Positions 1 through 5,143 of a DNA stretch of 5,235 nt are shown in pieces (positions within the stretch are counted from its first letter, which is position 1; each line of letters starts with the position of its first letter). Both the position numbers and the translations under genes were made by a program. The notes under the pieces are model-generated. The model worked only from the letters and a program-made list of their open reading frames with translations, was not told the origin of the DNA and made no database searches. Origin of the DNA: Pseudanabaenales cyanobacterium (GTDB lineage: Bacteria; Cyanobacteriota; Cyanobacteriia; Phormidesmidales; Phormidesmidaceae); assembly GCA_022360135.1 (NCBI GenBank), contig JAKSDM010000969.1, forward strand, positions 1 through 5,235. The letters run 5' to 3'.

Positions 1-1249
1 AAGCCGCCATATTGGCATCTCTGCTGGCCACGATAAATTCTTCTTCTAACTGATGTTTTTGGATGTAATGAGCAGTTTTACGACTTGCAGAAAAGGGTTT
101 TATGACATCTCCAAAGAAGCATGCAATTCCGCTAAAAAAATGAATGTAAAGGAGAATCATGAGGACTATATGATGCCCTCTTCTTGCTAAAGATAGTAGA
201 TTCTGTCGCGGAGGAAAGCCGTTAAGAAGCGAGGTTTCTCTTTCAGAGTAACTAGCTAACCATAGAGAAGATAAAAGAATTAAATAGAAATGCCCAAAAT
301 GGCGCGGTCCAATCCCCAAGAAGCGAAAGTATGTAAATGCAAGAATTTCAAATGTTGCTACCGTATAGAAGAAGAGAGGAAGTTTTTTGGGGAACAATTT
401 GAATAAAGTCAAGACGACAATAAATAGTGCGATAAAGCCACAGAAAATTAGATCAATCCATCTTTTGCTGGTAGGTGTAATTAAAGTATAGCCAGCAAAT
501 AATCTACCAATTACCACAAAAAGCCGATGTAGATCGAAGTGAGTAACCCATCCACTGACTAGACCGCCGTGATTATAACTATCTACTGGCGGCAGAATAA
601 TATAGATTGCTAAAAGGTGACAGAGTAGTAGAATTAACAGGCTGACTGGTAAATCGTACTTCTGACTTTGAGATAGATATTTTTTTCGATGTTCTGCATC
701 CACACAAAACTCTACTAGTAAGGTTAACCACAAGGCGCATGATATGAATAAAGCATAAGCATTACTATTCGCCATTAAACCCAACAGAATGGATAGAAAA
801 ATATATGTTGTCTTTCTTTGGTTAAAACAAGTGCAAAATGCAAAGAGGAATAGCATTCCCAAAGCATAGTTTCGACTAAATAGTAGATATTTATAAAATG
901 GCAGATATCCAAATATAAAAAGAATTCTTTGTCTCCAGCTAAAAGGACTAAAAAACCAAAAGATAGTTGCTGAAGAAATCGCAAGTAATAGATGAGATAA
1001 CTGCATAACAAGGGGGGTGTCAGCAATATTTCTCAGGAAGGCAAGTGATATGGCCCAGAGAATAGGATGACCTTGATAATGAACATTCCCAATCAAATCT
1101 AGAAAAGAGTGGCTATCTCTAACAATTAGCCATGTATTCATTTCATCTCGCCACATCGAATGTCTAAGAATACCGATTAAACCGAGGATGGAAAAAATAA
1201 ATACACTTAGCCAGCGAGCATGGAGAATCGATCTTGACCATTGGGGCAT
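1..1249 (-). CDS. GT-C-fold (PMT/ArnT-like) membrane glycosyltransferase-like protein, C-terminus cut by window edge
   Basis: An uninterrupted minus-strand frame of 416 codons runs from ATG at 1249-1247 to the window edge without a stop, so the gene is partial at its 3' end. The product is highly hydrophobic, with about ten to twelve likely membrane segments (for example near residues 13-29, 79-100, 148-181, 201-221, 264-283, 290-312, 318-333 and 358-380). The first loop carries WRDE (33-36) and then HYQGHPILW (57-65). This matches the acidic pair and G-x-H-P pattern of GT39/PMT-type enzymes, which use lipid-linked sugar donors at the outer face of the membrane. SRNYAL (125-130) and PRHFG (315-319) also fit such proteins. 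From about residue 381 a soluble tail begins. Function is inferred from motifs; donor and acceptor are unknown. The DNA is A+T-rich: 18 G+C of 60 in 841-900, against 34 of 60 in 1501-1560. No clear Shine-Dalgarno precedes the ATG, and an in-frame TTG 14 codons upstream is a weaker alternative start. Confidence 0.85.
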   Translation of the reverse strand, partial: MPQWSRSILHARWLSVFIFSILGLIGILRHSMWRDEMNTWLIVRDSHSFLDLIGNVHYQGHPILWAISLAFLRNIADTPLVMQLSHLLLAISSATIFWFFSPFSWRQRILFIFGYLPFYKYLLFSRNYALGMLFLFAFCTCFNQRKTTYIFLSILLGLMANSNAYALFISCALWLTLLVEFCVDAEHRKKYLSQSQKYDLPVSLLILLLCHLLAIYIILPPVDSYNHGGLVSGWVTHFDLHRLFVVIGRLFAGYTLITPTSKRWIDLIFCGFIALFIVVLTLFKLFPKKLPLFFYTVATFEILAFTYFRFLGIGPRHFGHFYLILLSSLWLASYSERETSLLNGFPPRQNLLSLARRGHHIVLMILLYIHFFSGIACFFGDVIKPFSASRKTAHYIQKHQLEEEFIVASRDANMAA

Positions 1250-1403
1250 GTCATCGAATGCTACGTCACTACACGGATAGGGTATCAAACTCTATTTGCA
1301 GCGTACCCATGGGATTCATGGCCCCATTTCAGAATTTGATGATCAATTCTGGTTCGTGTCGTATTAGCGTAGAACTTGTCGAAGACACAACTGATGAAAA
1401 AAG
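1250..1403. promoter_or_regulatory. Divergent spacer between the membrane gene and bioB
   Basis: This 154-base spacer must hold the start signals of both divergent genes. I cannot pick a convincing promoter for either: TTGATG (1336-1341) could be a bioB -35 box, but only TATTAG (1362-1367) lies near, at a 20-base spacing. Small inverted repeats are present. TTGAT/ATCAA sits around G1341, CCATG/CATGG occupies 1307-1321, and GTTCGTGTC (1352-1360) pairs imperfectly with GACACAAC (1384-1391), with one bulged base. The last lies just upstream of bioB and could be an operator, but it does not resemble the known BirA operator. Confidence 0.35.
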
Positions 1404-2480
1404 ATGACCCATGCTGTAACTTCCTTAGCTGAATGGACTCTGCTGGCTGATCAAGCTTTGGCGGGTGAGTTATTGACCCGAGAGCAAGCCCGAGCAGTGT
1501 TACAGGCGCCCGATGATGTCTTATTAGATCAACTGGCTGCAGCCTATCGGGTGCGTCGGCGCTATTGGGGTAATCGGGTTAGGCTTCACTTCCTGCTCAA
1601 TGCCCAAAGTGGTCTTTGTCCTGAAGATTGTCACTATTGCTCACAGTCAAAGATTTCTACGGCTGACATCGAAAAATATCCGCTGCTGGCGAAAGACAAA
1701 ATTCTAGGCGCAGCCGAACGCGCTTCAGAGTTAAAAGCGGCTACCTTCTGTATGGTTATTTCTGGGCGGTCTCCGTCAGAATCGGTGTTTGAAAAGGTGC
1801 TGGACGCTGTGCGGACGGTTAAAGCCAACTATGATCTTAAAATCTGCGCTTGCTTAGGGTTATTGAATCAAGAGCAAACCCAGCGCTTGGCTGAGGCTGG
1901 GGTCGATCGCGTCAATCACAATCTGAATACGTCTGAAGAAAAATATTCCACTATCTGCACAACCCATACCTTTAGCGATCGCGTCACCACGGTTAAAGCA
2001 GTCCAGGCCGCAAACATCACCCCTTGTTCTGGCGGAATTTTGGGGATGGGGGAGTCTGATGATGATGTGATTGATTTAGCCTTATCCCTGCGGCAGCTGA
2101 ATGTCGCCAGTGTACCCGTGAATTTCCTCATCCCAATTTCCGGCACGCCTCTAGAGCAGCTGCATGAACTCAATCCCCGTCAGTGTTTACGCATTCTTTG
2201 TTTATTTCGCTTGATTCTACCCAGCCAGGAAATTCGCATTGCTGGAGGACGGGAGATCCATCTCCGTTCCCTTCAGCCATTAGGCTTATATGCCGCTAAT
2301 TCCCTGTTTATTGGAGACTATCTAACAACTGCTGGACAGGCTGTTCGTCAAGACTTGGAGATGATCCAAGATGCCGGTTTTGTGCTAGAAGCTCCCGATG
2401 GCTCCATAATCGAGAAAGACCCGCTAGCGGATCTGCCGCGATCGCCCCTTGTAGCGATGGTCTCTCGACAACATCGCTAA
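1404..2480 (+). CDS. bioB: Biotin synthase BioB (radical SAM)
   Basis: BioB makes biotin from dethiobiotin by inserting sulfur; it is a cytoplasmic radical SAM homodimer and the last step of the pathway. The 358-residue product has the radical SAM motif C72-x3-C76-x2-C79 (CPEDCHYC), which binds the [4Fe-4S] cluster and S-adenosylmethionine. By alignment to the E. coli enzyme from memory, the sulfur-donating [2Fe-2S] cluster would use Cys116 (in TFCMV), Cys148 (in KICAC), Cys208 (in PCSGG) and Arg278 (in IRIAGG). YNHNLNTS-type substrate residues appear as NHNLNTS (171-177). Length and the C-terminal LFIGDYLTT (301-309) fit cyanobacterial and Bacillus-type BioB. The start is firm upstream, because two in-frame TGA codons (1392-1397) lie just before the ATG. 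The ribosome site is weak, with only GAAAAAAG directly adjoining. No other bio genes are nearby, so bioB stands alone here. Confidence 0.97.
   Translation: MTHAVTSLAEWTLLADQALAGELLTREQARAVLQAPDDVLLDQLAAAYRVRRRYWGNRVRLHFLLNAQSGLCPEDCHYCSQSKISTADIEKYPLLAKDKILGAAERASELKAATFCMVISGRSPSESVFEKVLDAVRTVKANYDLKICACLGLLNQEQTQRLAEAGVDRVNHNLNTSEEKYSTICTTHTFSDRVTTVKAVQAANITPCSGGILGMGESDDDVIDLALSLRQLNVASVPVNFLIPISGTPLEQLHELNPRQCLRILCLFRLILPSQEIRIAGGREIHLRSLQPLGLYAANSLFIGDYLTTAGQAVRQDLEMIQDAGFVLEAPDGSIIEKDPLADLPRSPLVAMVSRQHR
1975..1982. repeat. HIP1 octamer GCGATCGC
   Basis: A perfect copy of the palindromic HIP1 octamer, abundant in many cyanobacterial genomes, lies inside bioB. It supports a cyanobacterial origin and needs no local function. 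Confidence 0.8.
2438..2445. repeat. HIP1 octamer GCGATCGC
   Basis: This is the second perfect HIP1 octamer, near the 3' end of bioB. Partial versions such as CGATCGCG (5101-5108) also occur in the window. Confidence 0.8.
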
Positions 2481-2484
2481 ATCA

Positions 2485-2507
2485 GCAAAGATTTTTAAAT
2501 ATCTTGC
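2485..2507 (+). terminator. A/T-rich stem-loop just after bioB
   Basis: GCAAAGAT (2485-2492) pairs with ATCTTGC (2501-2507) with one bulged A and an 8-base loop, four bases after the bioB stop. It is followed by A-rich rather than T-rich sequence, so it is not a standard intrinsic terminator. It may only protect the 3' end of the message. Confidence 0.3.
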
Positions 2508-2551
2508 AAAATTAAAACGTAAAGTATAGCAATTCCTCACATTTGGAAAGG

Positions 2552-2600
2552 CATAATAAGTAAATCAGTTGAAGGCTGACCTGATTAAAGTCTCCCTTCA
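2552..2600 (+). promoter_or_regulatory. Possible -10 box and pseudoknot-capable leader before the phosphatase
   Basis: CATAAT (2552-2557) is a plausible -10 element without a good -35; it would start transcription near 2564. From there two six-base pairings interleave: AATCAG (2563-2568) with CTGATT (2581-2586), and TGAAGG (2570-2575) with CCTTCA (2595-2600). The order left1-left2-right1-right2 is that of an H-type pseudoknot, with connecting loops of 1, 5 and 8 bases. TCAG (2565-2568) can also pair with CTGA (2576-2579), giving an alternative fold. It matches no riboswitch class I know. Each helix is short, so chance pairing is possible. Confidence 0.25.
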
Positions 2601-2610
2601 GATAAAAATG

Positions 2611-2635
2611 CATCATCCAGATCACTGGGATGATG
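2611..2635 (+). terminator. Strong stem-loop between bioB and the phosphatase gene
   Basis: CATCATCC (2611-2618) pairs perfectly with GGATGATG (2628-2635) around a 9-base loop. An alternative fold extends CATCAT/ATGATG with CCAG/CTGG and one bulged G. An A-run precedes it (2604-2608) and TTT, then a further TTTT at 2646-2649, follow it. It may terminate bioB transcription, or, if the downstream transcript begins before it, lie in the 5' leader 32 bases ahead of the phosphatase start codon. Confidence 0.4.
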
Positions 2636-2667
2636 TTTGCTGCTATTTTGTCAGGTCGAAGATTTAA

Positions 2668-3417
2668 ATGAGCGCAATACCCCGTCGCATATTTATCGGA
2701 GATGTTCATGGTCACTACGACGGGCTAATGCGTCTGTTAACAATGATCGACCCAAGCGCCTCAGATCAGATTTACTTTGTGGGCGACTTGATTGATCGAG
2801 GGCCGAAGAGCGCCCAGGTGGTTGAGTTTGTTCGCCAGGGACCTTACCAATGTGTGTTAGGCAACCATGAACAACTGCTGTTAGATGCGTTCCAAAATGG
2901 AGAGGTGGATATGTCCATGCTCCAAGCATGGCTTTACAGCGGCGGACAAGCTACCCTAGCCAGCTACTCCGATATGGATGCTCTGTTTGAGCATCTTGCT
3001 TGGCTTAGTTCATTGCCCTTATATATCGATTTAGACGATGTCTGGTTGGTTCATGCTGGCATGAATCCCTATCTATCGATCAGCGAACAAACGCCTCAAG
3101 AACTCTGCTGGATTCGCGAAACATTCCATAACAGTCCTAAACCTTACTTCAAAAACAAGCTAATTATCACAGGGCATACGATTACATTTACATTTCCTGG
3201 TATTGCCCCTGGCCAAATTACTCAAGGGGCTGGCTGGCTGGATATCGATACAGGAGCCTATCATCCCAAAAGTGGATGGTTGACAGGGGTTGATATCGAC
3301 AACCAGGTGGTTCATCAATTCAATGTTTTTCACAATGAATTACGAGTTCGCCCCCTCACAGAGGCCGTAGCGCCAATTAAACCTAAGAAAAAGAAAAAGT
3401 TAAAAAAGATCGCCTGA
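2668..3417 (+). CDS. PPP-family metallophosphatase (Ser/Thr protein phosphatase-like)
   Basis: The 249-residue product has the ordered PPP-family metal-site motifs: GDVHG (11-15), GDLIDRG (39-45), GNHE (65-68), VHAG (128-131) and TGH (168-170). These bind two metal ions and cleave phosphate monoesters. All expected Asp, His and Asn ligands are present, so the enzyme should be active. Bacterial members act on phosphoproteins or on dinucleotides such as Ap4A; the sequence does not settle which, and protein phosphatase of the PrpA/PphA type is my preferred reading. It has no signal peptide or membrane segment, so it is cytoplasmic. The catalytic domain ends near residue 230, followed by a tail with KPKKKKKLKK (238-247), which is unusual. 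The ATG follows a weak GAAG. The gene ends two bases before the stop of a convergent minus-strand remnant and is not obviously in an operon. Confidence 0.93.
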   Translation: MSAIPRRIFIGDVHGHYDGLMRLLTMIDPSASDQIYFVGDLIDRGPKSAQVVEFVRQGPYQCVLGNHEQLLLDAFQNGEVDMSMLQAWLYSGGQATLASYSDMDALFEHLAWLSSLPLYIDLDDVWLVHAGMNPYLSISEQTPQELCWIRETFHNSPKPYFKNKLIITGHTITFTFPGIAPGQITQGAGWLDIDTGAYHPKSGWLTGVDIDNQVVHQFNVFHNELRVRPLTEAVAPIKPKKKKKLKKIA

Positions 3418-3418
3418 G

Positions 3419-3642
3419 TCATGCTTTGGCTTCTAAGGGGTCACAGGCAGCCACGAAGTCATCTAGGACTTGGTTGAAGGACTCTTCGTGGGAGATATAG
3501 TGATCGCGATCAGGTCGGCCCACCCAAGGATTGGGAAAGGGAGTCAACTTCCCTTAGTTATTTGACATTCCCTATATTTCATTTCCTCAGCCGCGATCTC
3601 GGCCTCTTCAGCGGGAAGTTAATCAGTCGATAAGGGATTCAT
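3419..3642 (-). pseudogene. Probable decayed small gene, minus strand, unknown function
   Basis: On the minus strand, an ATG at 3642-3640 opens MNPLSTD, then TAA (3621-3619). The same frame continues as a protein-like acidic stretch (LPAEEAEIAAEEMKYRE...) and stops at 3546-3544. One frame over, MSNN (from 3568) meets TAA (3556-3554) and then reads 44 clean codons to TGA at 3421-3419. These include FPNPWVGRPDRDHYISHEES and, later, NQVLDDFVAACDPLEAKA. Joined, this gives a protein of roughly 70-75 residues broken by two ochre codons and one frameshift (a net loss of one base would explain it). The composition looks coding, and the stop sits next to the convergent phosphatase stop, as for a real neighbour. 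I do not recognise the family. The alternative is that only the last 44 codons are a short non-ATG gene, or that the frames are open by chance. Confidence 0.4.
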
Positions 3643-3654
3643 AAAATGACTGAT
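3613..3654 (+). repeat. Inverted repeats in the 3418-3802 gap
   Basis: ATCAGTC (3622-3628) pairs perfectly with GACTGAT (3648-3654), with a 19-base loop containing AAGGGA (3632-3637) and the first bases of an ATG (3646). GGGAAGTT (3613-3620) is also the exact inverse of AACTTCCC (3546-3553). A nearby hairpin, AAGGGA/TCCCTT (3537-3542 with 3550-3555), could weakly end transcription from the phosphatase gene. Confidence 0.4.
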
Positions 3655-3687
3655 AGCTATACAGTATGCAGATTTATGGCAATTTCC

Positions 3688-3716
3688 TTGACGAATTCTG
3701 ACTACATTGGTCTAAT
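3688..3716 (+). promoter_or_regulatory. Sigma-70-type promoter for the 3803-4402 gene
   Basis: TTGACG (3688-3693) and TCTAAT (3711-3716) each match the consensus at five of six positions and are separated by exactly 17 bases. Transcription would start near 3723, leaving a leader of about 80 bases before the ATG at 3803. It is the best promoter match I found in the window. Confidence 0.55.
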
Positions 3717-3802
3717 TTGAACTACCCGACGCCATCAACAGGATATTCTTTCTAGCTATTCACTATGCTTTTAGCCTTCCTTCTTAATTATCGACAAGAT
3801 TC

Positions 3803-4402
3803 ATGAATTCCCCCTTCAACTCTGATCCGACTTTTAAGGCTTCGGCTGACCAGAAATTTTCTCCCCCCGTCAGTGGGTATGCCCCCTCTGTTCCCATTTC
3901 AGTTTATCGAGAACTTGCTGCCGAACTCCAGGCGACTAAAGCTGTGGTAGATTCTCTAACGACTCAGAATCAGCAGTTAATTCGACAAAATCAACTACTT
4001 CAGCGAGAGATCCACAAAGTTGTTTATGCCGCTTTACAGCTTGGGCAATTTGCTGGTGTCGCTCAGTCATCGCCCAACAGCGAGGCTCCCCCTACCTCTG
4101 AAGCCATAGGGGAACCGAATCAGGGAGCTGGCTATATGACGCCGAGTCCACCCCCTCCGGAACGCTCATCCCAATCTAAGCCGCCTCAAGTTAGTTTGGC
4201 TCCCTTAAAATCGCTAGGGTCTTCCCTGATCAAAGATCGATTATTCTCAGGACAAACTGACCCCTCACACCATAATGGTCCGCCCTTCAGAGAGATTCGA
4301 GATTTCAGCGGGCTGTGGGTGACTCTTTCAATTCTATTAGTTGTGCTAACTGCATTCGGCGCTGGCTTTTTAATTATGCGCCCTTTGCTGAATAATCGAT
4401 AA
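3803..4402 (+). CDS. Uncharacterised coiled-coil protein with C-terminal membrane anchor
   Basis: I do not recognise a named family for this 199-residue protein. The layout is clear. A polar N-terminus (1-29) is followed by a helical, probably coiled-coil segment (about 34-80), rich in Gln, Leu and Glu, with NQQLIRQNQLLQREI (56-70). A proline/serine-rich linker (about 88-130, including SPPPPE) comes next. A single hydrophobic helix (about 170-192) ends in RPLLNNR. With no signal peptide it should be tail-anchored, with the bulk in the cytoplasm, perhaps as an oligomeric scaffold or adaptor; that role is inference. VPISVYRELAAELQ at 30-43 looks like the conserved core. The start lacks a Shine-Dalgarno, but it overlaps the stop of a 13-codon leader frame (3765-3806). 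It has its own promoter and ends 93 bases before glnB. Codon use and composition are like its neighbours. Confidence 0.8.
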   Translation: MNSPFNSDPTFKASADQKFSPPVSGYAPSVPISVYRELAAELQATKAVVDSLTTQNQQLIRQNQLLQREIHKVVYAALQLGQFAGVAQSSPNSEAPPTSEAIGEPNQGAGYMTPSPPPPERSSQSKPPQVSLAPLKSLGSSLIKDRLFSGQTDPSHHNGPPFREIRDFSGLWVTLSILLVVLTAFGAGFLIMRPLLNNR

Positions 4403-4495
4403 GAGAACTGACCTGGCGGTTGTCACTGTCTTGATCAACCAACATAGGGCTGTCAGGTAAGCCATCGGTACGATATCGGGAGATCAAACTTAAAA
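4403..4495 (+). promoter_or_regulatory. Upstream region of glnB
   Basis: This spacer probably carries the glnB promoter. TACGAT (4469-4474) is a fair -10 box with no good -35. GGTTG (4418-4422) and CAACC (4436-4440) form a small inverted repeat, and ACCTG (4411-4415) can pair with CAGGT (4454-4458). GTA-N9-TAC (4457-4471) resembles the NtcA box GTA-N8-TAC but is one base too long and too near the gene for a typical activating site. GGGAG (4478-4482) is a ribosome-site candidate, though 13 bases from the ATG. Confidence 0.35.
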
Positions 4496-4834
4496 ATGAA
4501 AAAGATAGAAGCCATCATTCGTCCATTCAAGCTAGATGAAGTCAAAATTGCCTTGGTCAATGCAGGCATTGTTGGCATGACTGTGTCTGAAGTTCGAGGA
4601 TTTGGCCGTCAGAAGGGTCAGACCGAGCGCTATCGGGGGTCTGAGTATACGGTTGAGTTTTTACAGAAACTAAAGATTGAAATTGTGGTGGAAGACACTC
4701 AGGTGGATATGGTGGTGGAGAAAATCATCTCTGCCGCCCGAACAGGGGAAATTGGCGATGGTAAGATCTTTGTGATGCCTGTGGATCAAATTATTCGGAT
4801 TCGCACGGGTGAGCAGAATTTAGAAGCGGTCTAG
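4496..4834 (+). CDS. glnB: Nitrogen regulatory protein PII (GlnB)
   Basis: PII is a cytoplasmic trimer that binds ATP or ADP and 2-oxoglutarate, reporting the nitrogen/carbon balance to partners. In cyanobacteria these include N-acetylglutamate kinase, PipX and transporters. The product is the standard 112 residues. It begins MKKIEAIIRPFKLDEVK, carries the T-loop GRQKGQTERYRGSEY (37-51), and has the B-loop TGEIGDGKIFV (83-93). Ser49, the residue phosphorylated in cyanobacteria, is present, as is Tyr51, the uridylylation site of proteobacterial PII. Gln39 and Lys58, expected for 2-oxoglutarate binding, are also present. No ammonium transporter gene adjoins, which fits GlnB rather than GlnK. 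It is probably transcribed alone, with a terminator-like hairpin at its stop codon. NtcA control is usual for this gene in cyanobacteria, but I see no clean site. Confidence 0.97.
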   Translation: MKKIEAIIRPFKLDEVKIALVNAGIVGMTVSEVRGFGRQKGQTERYRGSEYTVEFLQKLKIEIVVEDTQVDMVVEKIISAARTGEIGDGKIFVMPVDQIIRIRTGEQNLEAV

Positions 4835-4859
4835 AGGGCTGGTTTCCTTTAGCAATTTT
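4831..4859 (+). terminator. Terminator-like hairpin at the end of glnB
   Basis: CTAGAGG (4831-4837) pairs with CCTTTAG (4846-4852) over seven pairs including one G-T, with an 8-base loop, followed by CAATTTT. The stem overlaps the glnB stop codon. The T-run is short, so termination would be moderate. Confidence 0.4.
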
Positions 4860-5143
4860 CACTTGGATTGAACACATCTCGGCAAGTGGGGGGGCGGGGT
4901 GGCCAGTAATCTCGCCTACTCGTCTCCTCAAGCAGCGTTTGACATCATCGCGTTGGCAACCTTGGTGGTGGGGCCAGGCCCTTCCTGGCCTACCGGCTGA
5001 TTTTCCAGCGCCCGTCGTCGTCATGGTCCTATCACCAACCCAACCATTTTGCCAGGGCTTCGGCAAGTTTTGGGGAATGGATAGCTGTTGTCAGATCCTT
5101 CGATCGCGGGCACTCTAGATCGGATAATTATTCCTAAAATCCC
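4860..5143. other. G+C-rich spacer between glnB and yifB, no convincing gene
   Basis: About 284 bases with no gene I can support. A plus frame is open from 4813 to a stop at 5116-5118 but has no usable start near its beginning, and it is rich in Trp, Pro and Leu in an unconvincing way. A 91-codon minus frame (4791-5066) has equally odd composition and overlaps the end of glnB. A G-run (4888-4899, G7-C-G4) and a perfect hairpin GGCCAGG (4972-4978)/CCTGGCC (4984-4990) with a 5-base loop are visible. The hairpin has no T-run behind it. The yifB promoter must lie here or just upstream of 5144; GATAAT (5123-5128) is a possible -10. Confidence 0.4.

Noticed and set aside
775..1026. 83-codon minus-strand frame
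   Set aside because: It lies within the 416-codon minus-strand membrane gene in another frame and has no start signal.
1376..1390. TTGT-N7-ACAA as a BirA operator
   Set aside because: BirA operators are much longer with about 15 bases between arms; this four-base match is too short.
1394..1432. 12-codon frame overlapping the bioB start
   Set aside because: It has no ribosome site and no conserved feature; the tandem TGA codons nearby make a chance ATGA pattern likely.
1634..1828. 64-codon minus-strand frame inside bioB
   Set aside because: It is antisense to a conserved part of a certain gene and shows no domain of its own.
1916..2173. 85-codon minus-strand frame inside bioB
   Set aside because: It is a shadow of bioB, Ser-rich through antisense codons.
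2512..2715. 67-codon minus-strand frame spanning the bioB-phosphatase spacer
   Set aside because: Its start lies inside the phosphatase GDVHG-coding region, it is A/T-rich, and it has no recognisable domain; chance opening is likelier.
2693..2929. 78-codon minus-strand frame in the phosphatase gene
   Set aside because: It is antisense to the catalytic motifs and so a shadow.
3562..3578. TTGACA with nearby TATATT as a promoter
   Set aside because: The two boxes are only five bases apart, and no -10 lies at 16-18 bases.
4457..4471. NtcA-like site GTA-N9-TAC upstream of glnB
   Set aside because: The usual spacing is N8, and a -10 box 22 bases downstream would fall at the start codon, so a standard activating site is not supported.
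4791..5066. 91-codon minus-strand frame overlapping glnB's end
   Set aside because: It overlaps glnB, has low-quality composition (Arg/Pro/His) and no start signal.
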